NCBI GenBank assembly: GCA_030142905.1
Contig: JASJOG010000011.1
Span: 1,984,001-2,048,000, forward strand
Direction: 5' to 3'
DNA: 64,000 nucleotides
Origin: Heliopora coerulea
Lineage: Eukaryota; Cnidaria; Anthozoa; Scleralcyonacea; Helioporidae
The notes beneath the pieces were generated by a model that had not been told where the DNA came from, did no database searches, and saw nothing but the letters and a program-made list of their open reading frames with translations. A program made the translations under genes and the position numbers. Below are positions 12,590 to 24,299 of this stretch, piece by piece; within the stretch, counting starts at the first letter, position 1; the number at the start of each line of letters is the position of its first letter.

Positions 12590-14335
12590 CAACATTAGTA
12601 TGCACTGCCTATTAAACTACCTGGGAATGGGAACCTTTGATTGGGGCTTTCCCGAAAACATTGGTATGCTCTTTAAACTGAGCTACCCACACTTTGTGAG
12701 CCTATGTTATGACCAGCCCCGTAAAAACCGGTACGCTCTTGTAAGTGAGCTACTAACAAGGAGTTGCAATGGTGCCCAACCCAACAACGTTAGTACCAAA
12801 TGAGCTACTTGCAAGTCGGGAACTTGAATTGGTTTCCTAACAATCGTGATATGCTCTACCCACTTGGAAACCAGCAAGTTTGGAACTGGCATTAGATCCC
12901 GCCCCAACAACATTAGCATGCTCTACCAACCGACCTATCTGCAAGTCGGGAACTAGCTTTAATGTCTCACACTACAACAATTTTATGTTGAAAGTGAGTT
13001 GCCTGGATGATGGGAGCTTGCTTTACTGTCCAGCCAAACAATGGTTTGCTCTACCGGTTAAGCTACCTGCAAATCGGGAGTTTGCATTGGTATCCCACGC
13101 TACAACGTTATCATGCTCCACCAACTGACCAACCTGCAAGTCAGGAACTTGCACCGGTGTCAAACCCTGCAGCATCATGCTCCACTATGTGAGCTACAAG
13201 AGTTAGAAACCTGCATTGGGACCCAACCTAATGAGATTGGTATGAGCTCTGTCAATTGAGCTGCCAGCAAGTTTGGAACTTACATTGGTGTCCAACCTCA
13301 CGATATCATGCTCTACTATCTGAGCTACCTGCAAGTTGGGAACTTGGATTGGGACTGAACCCTACAACAATATTACGGAAAAGATTGATGACTTGCGGTC
13401 AGGATTAATCATAGTGAGAAAAAGATAATTGTATTTTCTGACCAAAAATGTTTGACCCGTTGAAGGCTACAGACTGGTAGCCGAAAGCTCGTTAACAAAA
13501 ATCATTTTTGGTCAGAGAACACTTGTTTATCTTTTTCACACTAACGTTATTATCCTCTACTATCTGAGCTACCTGGAATTCTTGAGCTTGTATTGGTGTC
13601 AAAACATATAACATTATGCTCTAGCTGCTGAGCTAGTAGCAAGTCAGGAACTTGGATTATGACCCAACACTTACAACATTTATTATTATGCTCTACTAAT
13701 TGAGCTACCAGCAAGTCGGGAGCTTGCATTAGGGTCGAACTCCAAAACATGTTCCTCTGAGCAACCTGCAAGTGGGAAACTGCACTATGACCAAACCCTG
13801 CAACATTATGTTCTACTGACTGAGCTACCTGCAAGTCGGAATCTTGCATTCGTGTCCAAGCCTGTAACATCATACTTTGCAAATTGAGCTACCCGCAAGT
13901 AGGGAACTTGTATTCGTGCCTAAACCTACGACAATATGCTCCTAACTGAACTACCTGCAAGTTGCAAGCTTGCCTTGGTGTCCAACTCCACAACATTGGT
14001 GTGCTCTGCTAAATAATCTACCTGTTAGCCGGGAACTTGCATTAGTACCAAACCCAACCGCACTATGATCTACTAACTCAGCTATTTGCAAGTCATGAAG
14101 TTGTAGTGGTAGCCAACGCAGCAATCTTGATATGCTCGATTTAACCAGCTACCTGCTAGTCGGGAACTTGCATTGGTATCCGGCCAAACAACATTGGTGT
14201 GCTTTCTCAACTCGGCTGTATATAAGTTGGAAGCTTGCAATCTGTTTATCCCGTCAACATTGATATCTGCATCACAACTAATGTAGGAGCTACACGCAAG
14301 TAACGAGTTTGCATTGGTGTCCAATCCAACATGGT
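12590..14335 (-). repeat. Tandem array of ~62-68-bp tRNA-like units (array B)
   Basis: Same unit as array A: on the minus strand, tagctcaattagtagagca followed by a B-box-like segment such as agttcgacccta near 13725-13740. There are roughly 20-25 units, interrupted by a MITE at 13413-13542. Confidence 0.68.
13413..13542. mobile_element. 130-bp MITE with ~38-bp imperfect terminal inverted repeats
   Basis: It begins agtgagaaaaagata and ends tatctttttcacact. The inner ends ctgaccaaaaatg and catttttggtcag are also complementary. It interrupts the tRNA-like array B. No clear target duplication was found and no coding capacity exists. Confidence 0.7.
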
Positions 14336-14340
14336 TTACG

Positions 14341-15789
14341 AGACCTTGATGATTTCATCAAATAGATAACTTATCCTGGACAGTTAGTTTTCAGGTGGTG
14401 TGGAGAAATAGGGGAGAAAGCCTGTCTGGTTAAAAAATTCCTTTTGAAGTGTAAGTATTTTATTGATTAAGGAGATTCTAAAGTAATGTCAGGAGAATAA
14501 CAATACCAGGAGTTCTGAAACTGCAGGAACTGCAGCACTTCCCATATATCTTACTTGAATACCATTCACTCTCACAATTTTCTGCCGTATAGTTTTTGGA
14601 TTGAGATGCTCAGGGTCTGTTCTATAAAGGCCCAAGTACAACGGCTTCACTCGGACACTTCTAGCGGGGATGGTCGATTGAGTCTTTAAATTTTTTCGTA
14701 AATTTTTCGCAAATTTGTCGGGATTGCATTGGGTGAAGATTACAGAACTCTTTAACAAAGTTTCAAGTGCGTGTTTTTCCTCACTCCACAAGAAACCATG
14801 CAGTTTCCAATCAATAACATAAATGAAAATATTAACACAGTGCCAAAAAAAAGTAATTCAGACTGGTAACCTGAAGAGGGTTTAGACATCGCGATATAAT
14901 TCCGTCGATGTTTTATCCGTTATTGTTATAGCACAAAATCAAGCTTGCAGTTTCACTTGTGTTTTTTAGAAAACAATTATTCACCTCAATGTCGGTGGAT
15001 ATATTGGTTAAGTACCCACCAATATTGGCTTCCATCTCATTTGATAATCCCTAAATATTCCTAGTCAGTTAGAGCAAAGAATGAAGGACGTCCTGAAACC
15101 TAGAATGTGGTACTTTACGTTTTGGTATGTTTCCTGTCAATCAACATTGGAGGAATTTATGGACTTGGCTGTAATGTAAGTGTTGCTTACCTAGGAAATA
15201 AGAGCACCTGGTTTTGTGATGTAATAATTCTGAATATGTCATATGTACGAGAGAACACCTCTACAGTGAGGTAAGAATCACGAAACGTCCTCGAAAACCA
15301 TGTTTCAAAAACAGTTCCTTATAGTCCGTATCTTATATATTGAGCTTCCCATTTAGTCTTCTGTGAGGCCTTGCTACACTCCTGGTAGAAGCTAATTTAT
15401 CGGTAACAAGAAATTCTTATTTATTTTTTAATTTTATTTCATTTTCATTTTTAATCAGGTTTAAAGAGAGGGTTCAAAGTACGCAGGGATTTAGCCCTGT
15501 ATGTTTTACTTTGTCAGCTGGTGGTTATCATGGCCAGACCTTATGTTCGGCAATATAAGTCTTCCTTACGAGGAACATTCAAATGAGATTAAACACTACA
15601 GGGATCCATTAATTAATTTTGATGTTTTTTCAATTACGTATAGGTTGAGCAAAGAATAAAGCAACCTCTAATTCAAGGAAAGTTGACGTTGAGCATCTTA
15701 ATTTGTCATCCACAACCAGCCTGTACGTCCTAAGATGTTGTTCTGGCGATGGTATATAACATGTTGGTAAGGTTAGAAAGATGTGGTGC
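14341..15789. other. Arm segment without recognised genes
   Basis: Matches the right arm at about 42590-43560 in reverse complement, with indels. A 100-codon minus-strand frame at 14489-14791 has a partial, frame-broken counterpart on the right and no family I recognise. I treat it as non-coding. Confidence 0.5.
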
Positions 15790-16520
15790 TCATTAGATGG
15801 TGTTAGGTTATGGGCTTTTTAAGATGGTTCCTTAAATGGCACCTGCAGCCCATATAGGTTAAGGAAAGGAAAAACTGAAGCAACGATTTCGGAATCCTAA
15901 AACCTCGGCATTTTTTGTATTGTTGTCGTTTAGTTTTTTCCACGCTGCCTGAGAATTAGAAGTCTAAGGTTCTTGACACGATAGGTGTGCAGAGTAGCTA
16001 AGTAAAGGAAATTAAAACCATTTAATTTGTGAATTATTAAGATATTTCAATGTTTGTTTAGAGCTGGATTTAATTTTCCTTGGACATTCCAAGTGTGCAC
16101 ATAATGCATTTTGGAATGTCCTTAAGTTAGGTGAAGAAGAAGCTCCCAACAGAGAAGGTACGTAAGGGTTGCGACAGGAAAATTGCGACGCCCTTATGAT
16201 GGCATTTTTGTTAGTGCGCCCTAGTGTTAGGCTAATTAATAATAGTTATGGTAGTTAACATTAGTCTTTAGTGCAGTCTTTAAACAAACAAAGTTCTAGT
16301 TTAGTGAAAGAAAGCCAAAGTCAATGTACCTGGATGGTAAAGTTGCCCAAATTCTGTTGACATTCTTGGCATTTCTTGTTGAAAGTGCACATCAATTAAC
16401 TTTAATTTATTCTGAAATGTGTTTGAGGGGCTAATTTTACTTTGTAAAGTTTACAAACAACATTTAGTTTTATTTTATGTTGCGAACATAATCATAGAAA
16501 ACATCTATAATGCTTTCTGT
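15790..16520 (+). repeat. ~750-bp dispersed repeat, copy 2 (left arm, inner)
   Basis: Same sequence family as 7100-7850, with more substitutions and small deletions. It is followed by a short 'tctccggct' stretch. Its inverted partner is 42020-42560. Confidence 0.75.
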
Positions 16521-17682
16521 GATTTTTTTTATGGTCATTCTTTGGCTATCATGTGTAACTTCTCCAGCTACAGGCCGTTTAAGACTTCATAACATTTTTT
16601 CCTCATTATTCGGCTTTGAAAATTTTGTCAGCCAGGGTCAAATTTCTCCGGCTATATGTCTTGGATGTGAGAGAAAGACGATGGAAGAGTCGACGGAAGA
16701 ACGACAAATTTTAAGAAAAGCCTGGAAAAATACCTAAGTGGAAAAATGAAAAGGACAATATTTGCTTGTGATCCGATTTCCATCAGACCATTTGATTTCA
16801 CGGTATAAAAACTGGCATATTGCTTTTCATCTCTTCTTGCTGTAGCCATGAGGTATTTTGATCGAAAATCGAAATTTAAATCAGTCGCCCTGCATCATGC
16901 AATTCGCTTTTATGCCGTTTGGCCCAAATAATTATCTTTTATAATCACTGATCCTAGTCAAATCCCAAATTATTCTCTCTCCACATTGTATCAATGATTT
17001 TCACTCCCCTTTCTATTGTTGAGTACGAAAGTCAATGAATCAAGTTTTCGTTTACTAAACCTACTGTAACCGCGTCTGACTGGCTTTCTAAAGAATCTGT
17101 TAGTACTGATCTTTCTATTGAATTGAACAAACCTTGCGCTAAATTTACATATTTAAATTATGCATCTAAACCACCGAAGCGTTATAATTTTATTCACTTT
17201 CCAAACGACAGCTAATTTGGCCGTGTTCAGTTGAAATCCAAGCAAGAATGGCTTGCAATAAAGTTCAGACATTACTTTTAAAAAGTAAGCTTGACTCATA
17301 TCTTGGGTTTAAAAGATGATGTTACTTGGAATTTGATTTATTTCGGAAACCTCGGCTTTCTTTGGTCATTGGCAGCCCCAAGCAGTTCGGTAATCTCAAA
17401 CGTCTCTACACATGGCTTGGGGGCAGCGTCTCGGTGTTTATTCAGTCTGCATGTCTTAGCTTGCTTCATCATTCAGAGTTATTTCAGCTAAGAAGTCACC
17501 ATGATGCATGGAATGCACGAAAAATGACCGTGAGTTAAACTTACTTTGTTTGAATCAAACTGAACTGAAATTTGACTTGTGATGTGTTGCACGAATGCAC
17601 GTGTTTGGTGAGCGGTATAATTTGACAAAGTTCCTAAACATTTTGTTTGACGTCTTTGTCGTGTTGTCATACACTGTTGTGC
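16521..17682. other. Highly conserved inner arm segment
   Basis: From about 16670 to 17560 this is nearly identical to 40480-41370 in reverse complement. Open frames of 66-70 codons at 17291-17538 survive in both arms in two overlapping frames. That fits high nucleotide identity better than coding constraint. No known protein is recognised. Confidence 0.5.
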
Positions 17683-18496
17683 GGCGCTAATGCAGTTTCG
17701 CACCTCAACCATATAAATGCAAGTAAATTATATATCATTCGACAGTTTATTATCTGGAAATTACAGTGATACCATGATACCAACCATTCATTGCAAACAT
17801 AATGCATTATAGCCTTAAAGAACAGCCCTGTTACTTAGCGTCATGTTTGAATGTTTCTTTGTACTTCTTCGAAAATGTGTATAAACCCAAAGGTTAGATT
17901 AGGGTTAGCGTTAGGGTTAGGATTTGAGTTTATAAACATTTTCGGGGCTTTTACAGAGCGAGGAAACAATGGAGAGGGACTGTACTAAAATTGTAGATAA
18001 ATCCATCAACTTTACGGTCTTGAGCCCTCGGTTCACTGTTGACGCTCAAGAACTTCAGTGTGTCTGTTTTTTTGGCTATAATGCCTTATGTTTGGAGTGA
18101 ATTCTTGAAATTGCTGTTTCACTGTAATCTACAGGTAAGAAGCTGTCGACTGATATGTGATTTACCTATGTTACTTGTACTTAAAGTAAATGGTTTGAAC
18201 CTGGGAGAATCGTGACATGTTTGAGGAAGTTGATCGTCCAGGTTAGTGTAGTCTTGAGAAAGACTGTTGGTTGAAGTGACTGACGTTTTGACAGCCTTAG
18301 CGGCGGTCATCTTGACTCTGAAGATGACCGCCGCTAAGGCTGTCGAAACGTCAGTCACTTCAACCAACAGTCTTTCTCAAGACTACACTAACCTGGACGA
18401 TCAACTTCCTCAAACATGTCACGATTCTCCCAGGTTCAAACCATTTACTTTATTACTTGTACTTATATGGTTGAGGTGCGAAACTGCATTAGCGCC
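17683..18496. mobile_element. 814-bp MITE-like element with perfect 32-bp terminal inverted repeats
   Basis: The ends at 17683-17714 and 18465-18496 are exact reverse complements (ggcgctaatgcagtttcgca... outward). The right arm lacks the element: its continuous site is near 40330-40355. The flanks share ttgtgc, a possible target duplication. It contains a TTAGGG-like run (about 17893-17928) and a nested foldback (18183-18450). No transposase is present, so it is non-autonomous. Confidence 0.85.
18183..18450. repeat. Nested foldback, ~130-bp arms
   Basis: Two nearly perfect ~130-bp complementary arms meet around an 8-base loop at 18313-18320. The inner stem is gcggcggtcatctt / aagatgaccgccgc. 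The right arm ends near a B-box-like ggttcaaacc. I see about one mismatch between the arms. Confidence 0.9.
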
Positions 18497-19277
18497 TACT
18501 TGTGCATTATCTTTCTGACTGCTGTTTGGTCTTGTATTGGGCTTATTGGGCGGATTTATTGCTGCGTGCAAGTGGCATAGTATCAACGGTTTCATTTAGA
18601 GGAAATATTCAATCCAAATCTCAACGAAGAACAGGTACGATCCTTTTTGTTTGCGGAAATCATTGGTGGTAATTCTGAACAATAGCGTTGCTAGGGGTTA
18701 ATTTTTTTATTTTTTTGAGGTGGGGGTGGGGGGGGGGAGCAAAACCTGTGGCATACCCTGAGGTTTTACAGCTTTTTAATGATGAAATCAGTGCTCACCG
18801 CTAAGTAACATCCTTTGGGATCATCAGGTAAATGGTGACGAGTGTTTGTTTGATATCACATGAAGAAAACATTGGTTGTAGAAACAAATGTCGCCGAGAT
18901 CCAGAACACGAGGAAATAATTCAATTGTTCAACTGGTTCAATATACTGGTATGAAATACCCCCAGTTTATGTTTGGGAGGCCCTTGGCCCCCCTCGCAAT
19001 GCCTATGATTCTGAACGTGCTAAAAGTTCGCAGGCTGCAATATTTTAATGATGCAGTGAGTTAACTTAATGGTTTTTAACATTGTAGTTTGCTAATTTAG
19101 TGCCTTCAGGATCATGCTTTGTAAATTCCCTCCTAAAAAAATTACCGTCCTCATTTTACTCGGGTACAAGGATTAGATAGTTCATGGCTGAAATCAATGG
19201 TACATGTACAATGAAGAGAGAGAACAAGTGGGATTTGATGAGGATCAGTAATTGTATGTATGTTATGTACTTTCCTA

Positions 19278-19443
19278 ACCCTAACCTGAAACTTAGGTGA
19301 CACCACATGTTGAATCATAATACAATGGAAGCACAAATAGTGATATATAGCAATAAGGTGAGAATTAGAGTTGGGATTAGAGCTAAACCTAACCCCAGTC
19401 CTAACCCTAACCTGAAACTTAGGTGACACAACATATTGAACAG
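19278..19443 (+). repeat. Telomere-like CCTAACCC segments in two half-MITE copies
   Basis: The segment cctaaccctaacctgaaact, followed by taggtgacaccacatgttga, occurs at 19278-19330 and again in slightly changed form at 19400-19443. It matches one end of the MITE at 36355-36562. It is internal to the window, so it is not a chromosome end. Confidence 0.6.
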
Positions 19444-19706
19444 GGATGGCAGAACAACATTTATTTTGGGGGGCTAATTTTCAGCTAAGCCAAAGAAAAA
19501 TTTTAATTGAGTTTAGGGTATTAGCTATGAAACATTTCTTAATGTGCATCCAAACATAAAAATAATGCCTGGTTGTTTCTTATACATAAAGTCTAAATGG
19601 ATTGTTCTTTGCATTCAGACAATCAATTGTTTTAGTATAATTACTGGTGATTATTTTAAAAAAACACTAGTGAATGACTTGTTTTAAAAATTCCTTGCCC
19701 ACATTT

Positions 19707-19985
19707 ACAAAAGTAGCCACTGTTTCAGGAAAAGTGCCCTCAGGATCTTGCAGGTAAAGATCTTGATAGCATTATCCAGAACCTAATACAACACTCCAAA
19801 TTCACTCGTCACTTCAGTGGACCATTATTCTGAGGTGCTGTTATATTTTATATTTTATTTAGAAGTTTAAAAAGCCAGTTGCTACATTTAATTGGTTACA
19901 TCCAGCATTGGATCTCATGAGAGTTGAAGAAATCAAACGTGTTGAAGAACTCGATACAGAAGGCTTACCTCAACCAAACAAAGCA
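19707..19985 (+). pseudogene. Possible orphan exon fragments in the spacer
   Basis: After an aaaagtag acceptor at about 19713, one frame reads QEKCPQDLAGKDLDSIIQNL up to a stop near 19830. A second stretch, after a tatttag acceptor (about 19862), reads FNWLHPALDLMRVEEIKR and VEELDTEGLPQPNK. Both look like coding sequence of an unrecognised protein. The second has no proper donor before a dispersed repeat (caggggtgcagctag) begins. It could be a captured or broken gene piece. Confidence 0.3.
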
Positions 19986-21009
19986 GGGGTGCAGCTAGAG
20001 GGGGGTCGAAGGGTCACGACCTTGGCCCTTTTTTTGGGAAGTCTTAGCGACAGTTTTATATCCCCATTTCCCCAAGCCATGTTGATCTATTTCACTTGAA
20101 ATGACCACAGTAAAGTTGTCCTGACATTGCCTTGATATTACCCTCCCACCCTTGAAATTCCCTGTTGTGTACCTGCAAAGTAACTTGAAAAAGAATTTAA
20201 CATATATTGAAAATTGGATTTAACTATTTCTTTAAAACAAGCTAATTTAAAAAAAATATACGAAAAAAAGTACTGGTGTAAACCGTGAAGGTTTGCTGAC
20301 AGTGTGTTGTGTGTGGTCTTTTTTGTTTTATTCACAGGAACATGCTTATTGGCCTTGCCTTGACTTTTAGAGATTCAGCTTGAGTGCCTCAAATAGATAG
20401 TAAACTTAGTTCAGAGTCTTCACTTAGAATATCTTGCTGTGGCCAATTTCTGTATCTATTTATATATTTACATAACTATACATCTGACGGTATGTGTATA
20501 CATATCTATATATCAACAAATCTTCAGTCTGTATGGATCCATTGATAACGTAAGCTTCACATTGTTTTTGAATCTCTAATAGAACTTATCAAATTCATTA
20601 AGAATTCATGAAGAAAATTCAAAAGAAATGAATATTTCATGAGCATTTGTAAATGTGGATAAAGCATTGATTAATAAAACAATGTTTTATCAAAGTTAAC
20701 AGACAGAGGTAGCTCAAAATGAGCTATTTCTGCATAAAAATTACGTGTTTTTACCTTCTCTATGACTTCCAAACAAGGTATTCACCATATTGTCTCAGAA
20801 TTTGATAAATAAGTTAAAATATTCGTGATCCATCTTTATGGCAAATAACAATGGCTCACCTTCAGCTTGCCCTTGTATGTCACCATAAAGATCTCCTGCT
20901 CATATTTTAACTATTACTAAAATTTCAGTTTTTGGTCATTTGGGCAGTTTGAGTTGTATACCATGTCTCGTTTAGTAACAGGAATGGACGTTTTTTGGGT
21001 CAAATGTTA
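19986..21009. other. Spacer segment with nothing recognised
   Basis: AT-rich unique sequence. A possible short terminal exon after a ttcacag acceptor at about 20338 is too short to support on its own. Confidence 0.4.
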
Positions 21010-21232
21010 CTGGACCTGGTGTATGTACATATAATTGTATATGAATATGTGTGCATGAATGTGTTAAGTATTTTGTATTTTGTCTTCAAAGGTATCTATG
21101 TATATATATGTATGTATGTGCGTATGTCCGTGTATGTGCATGTACGTATGCCCACGTACGTGCATGTACATACGTCCATGTACGTGCGTGTATATACCAG
21201 TATATGTTATATATGTATATATATAATTACTA
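21010..21232 (+). repeat. Microsatellite (tatg/tgtacg-type) beside the 142-bp satellite
   Basis: Degenerate alternating purine-pyrimidine tetranucleotides (tatg, cgtg, tata). Similar tracts flank the satellite on its other side (24300-24560) and the small satellite at 51772-51800. Confidence 0.9.
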
Positions 21233-21254
21233 CTGGTTGAAATGACATTCATGT

Positions 21255-24245
21255 TTCTATCACAGTTGGTTAATTCCAAGGACAATTTGAATTCCCAATT
21301 GAATTGCATTACACCAAGTAAAAATTGGCCAAAATACCTTTTTTCAGTTGGTGTAATCAATCCCAGGGGAATTCCAATTCCATAGGAAATTAAAGTCAAA
21401 AGTAAAAAATTATTTAATTCCCAGGTGAATTGGAATTCCCATAGGATTTATTACACCAAGTCAAAATCGGCCAAAATGCCATTTTTTAGTAGGTGTAATT
21501 AAGGGAATTATAGTTAAAAGTGAAAATTTGGTTAATTCCCAGAGGAATTGGCATTCCCATGGGATTTACTACACCAAGTCAAAATTGTCCAAAATACCAT
21601 TTTCAAGTTGGTGTATTAAATCCTCATGGGAATTCCAATTCCCAAGGGAATTACAGTCAATAGTGAAAATTTGGTTAATTCCCAATGGAATTGGAATTTC
21701 CAAGGGGATTTATTACAAAGTCAAAATTGGCCAAAATACCATTTTTCAGTTGGTGTAATAAATCCCATGGGAATTCCAATTCCCAAGGAAATTACAGTCA
21801 ATAGTGAAAATTTGGTTAATTCCCAGTGGAATTGGAATTCCCAAGGGGATTTATTACACCAAGTCAAAATCATCCAAAATACCATTTTTCAGTTGGTGTA
21901 ATAAATCCCATGGGAATTCCAATTCCCAAGGGAATTAGAGTCAATAGTGAAAATTTGGTTAATTCCCAGGGGAATTGGAATTTCTAAGGGGATTTATTAC
22001 ACCAAGTCAAAATCATCCAAAATACCATTTTTCAGTTGGTGTAATAAATCCCATGGGAATTCCAATTCCCAAGGAAATTACAGTCAATAGTGAAAATTTG
22101 GTTAATTCCCAGTGGAATTGGAATTCCCAAGGGGATTTATTACACCAAGTCAAAATCGTCCAAAATACCATTTTTCAGTTGGTGTAATAAATCCCATGGG
22201 AATTCCAATTCTGAAGGGAATTAGTCAATAGTAAAAATTTGGTTAATTCCCAGTGGAATTGGAATTCCCAAGGGGATTTATTACACCAAGTCAAAATCAT
22301 TCAAAATACCATTTTTCAGTTGGTGTAATAAATCCCATGGGAATTCCAATTCCCAAGGTAATTAGTCAATAGTAAAAATTTGGTTAATTCCCAGTGGAAT
22401 TGGAATTCCCAAGGGGATTTGTTACACCAAGTCAAAATCGTCCAAAATACCATTTTTCAGTTGGTGTAATAAATCCCATGGGAATTCCAATTCCCAAGGT
22501 AATTAGTCAATAGTGAAAATTTGGTTAATTCCCAGTGGAATTGGAATTCCCAAGGGGATTTATTACAGCAAGTCAAAATCGTCCAAAATGCCATTTTTCA
22601 GTTGGTGTAATAAATCCCATGGGAATTCCAATTCCCAAGGTAATTAGTCAATAGTGAAAATTTGGTTAATTCCCAGTGGAATTGGAATTCCCAAGGGGAT
22701 TTATCACAGCAAGTAAAAATCGTCCAAAATGCCATTTTTCAGTTGGTGTAATAAATCCCATGGGAATTCCAATTCCCAAGGTAATTAGTCAATAGTAAAA
22801 ATTTGGTTAATTCCCAGTGAAATTGGAATTCCCAAGGGGATTTATTACACCAAGTCAAAATCGTCCAAAATACCATTTTTCAGTTGGTGTAATAAATCCC
22901 ATGGGAATTCCAATTCCCAAGGGAATTAGTCAATAGTAAAAATTTGGTTAATTCCCAGTGGAATTGGAATTCCCAAGGGGATTTATTACACCAAGTCAAA
23001 ATCGTCCAAAATACCATTTTTCAGTTGGTGTAATAAATCCCATGGGAATTCCAACTCCCAAGGGAATTAGTCAATAGTAAAAATTTGGTTAATTCCCAGT
23101 GAAATTGGAATTCCCAAGGGGATTTATTACACCAAGTCAAAATCGTCCAAAATACCATTTTTCAGTTGGTGTAATAAATCCCATGGGAATTCCAATTCCC
23201 AAGGAAATTACAGTCAATAGTAAAAATTTGGTTAATTCCCAGGGGAATTGGAATTCCCATGGGATTTATTACACCAAGTCAAAATCATCCTAAATACCAT
23301 TTTTCAGTTGGTGTAATAAATCCCATGGGAATTCCAATTCCCAAGGAAATTACAGTCAATAGTGAAAATTTGGTTAATTCCCAGGGGAATTGGAATTCCC
23401 ATGGGATTTATTACACCAAGTCAAAATCATCCTAAATACCATTTTTCAGTTGGTGTAATAAATCCCATGGGAATTCCAATTCCCAAGGGAATTAGTCAAT
23501 AGTAAAAATTTGGTTAATTCCCAGTGGAATTGGAATTCCCAAGGGGATTTATTACACCAAGTCAAAATCGTCCAAAATACCATTTTTCAGTTGGTGTAAT
23601 AAATCCCATGGGAATTCCAATTCCCAAGGGAATTAGTCAATAGTAAAAATTTGGTTAATTCCCAGTGGAATTGGAATTCCCAAGGGGATTTATTACACCA
23701 AGTCAAAATCATCCTAAATACCATTTTTCAGTTGGTGTAATAAATCCCATGGGAATTCCAATTCCCAAGGGAATTAGTCAATAGTAAAAATTTGGTTAAT
23801 TCCCAGTGGAATTGGAATTCCCAAGGGGATTTATTACACCAAGTCAAAATCGTCCAAAATACCATTTTTCAGTTGGTGTAATAAATCCCATGGGAATTCC
23901 AATTCCCAAGGGAATTAGTCAATAGTAAAAATTTGGTTAATTCCCAGTGGAATTGGAATTCCCAAGGGGATTTATTACACCAAGTCAAAATCTTCCTAAA
24001 TACCATTTTTCAGTTGGTGTAATAAATCCCATGGGAATTCCAATTCCCAAGGGAATTAGTCAATAGTAAAAATTTGGTTAATTCCCAGTGGAATTGGAAT
24101 TCCCAAGGGGATTTATTACACCAAGTCAAAATCACCCAAAATACTATTTTTCAGTTGGTGTAATAAATCCCATGGGAATTCCAATTCCCAAGGAAATTAC
24201 AGTCAATAGTTAAAATTTGGTTAATTCCCAGGGGAATTGGAATTT
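21255..24245 (+). repeat. ~142-bp satellite array, about 21 monomers, self-complementary unit
   Basis: Monomer period is 141-143 bases (ggttaattccc anchors at about 21814, 21957, 22100, 22241, 22382, 22523). Each monomer holds a large inverted repeat: ggaattccca...ggggatttattacacca on one side and tggtgtaataaatcccat...gggaattcc on the other, separated by about 30 bases. The first units, near 21280-21650, are the most diverged. Short open frames here come from the repeat and are not genes. Two to three more monomers lie at 51338-51630. Confidence 0.97.
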
Positions 24246-24299
24246 AAAAAACTTCCAGTTCACGTTTTATCGGATCTAAAACACCCCTGCTTGGTTTTT

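Larger units (their letters stand above)
11175..14340 (+). repeat. Second copy (B) of the 7.9-10.7 kb module
   Basis: The order of copy A is repeated: minisatellite remnant, the 'attgttctctggtcttata' block, the AT-rich segment (11420-12590), then a tRNA-like array (12590-14335). It is clearly more diverged from A than A is from the right arm. The tandem duplication therefore looks older than the palindrome, with one copy later lost on the right. Confidence 0.78.
2819..19270 (+). repeat. Left arm of a giant imperfect inverted duplication
   Basis: This stretch recurs in reverse complement at 39582-51337. Paired landmarks: 2819-2975 with 51181-51337, 5218-5439 with 48671-48907, 6788-6991 with 47165-47368, 7318-7503 with 46659-46844, 17326-17538 with 40485-40697, 19100-19265 with 39585-39740. 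Over the outer ~7 kb the coordinates of paired bases sum to about 54160, so the arms are colinear. Left-only material: a second module copy with a 19-bp array (about 10741-14270), a SINE (9716-9807) and a MITE (17683-18496). At the outer end I count about 11 differences in 157 bases; around 17030-17200 only about 1 in 180. Confidence 0.93.

Noticed and set aside
17291..17538. A small conserved gene present in both arms
   Set aside because: Two overlapping frames are equally preserved because the DNA is nearly identical; there is no sign of frame-specific constraint and no known protein.
19278..19443. Chromosome end (telomere)
   Set aside because: The CCTAACCC runs are short, degenerate, internal, and part of a MITE-type repeat.
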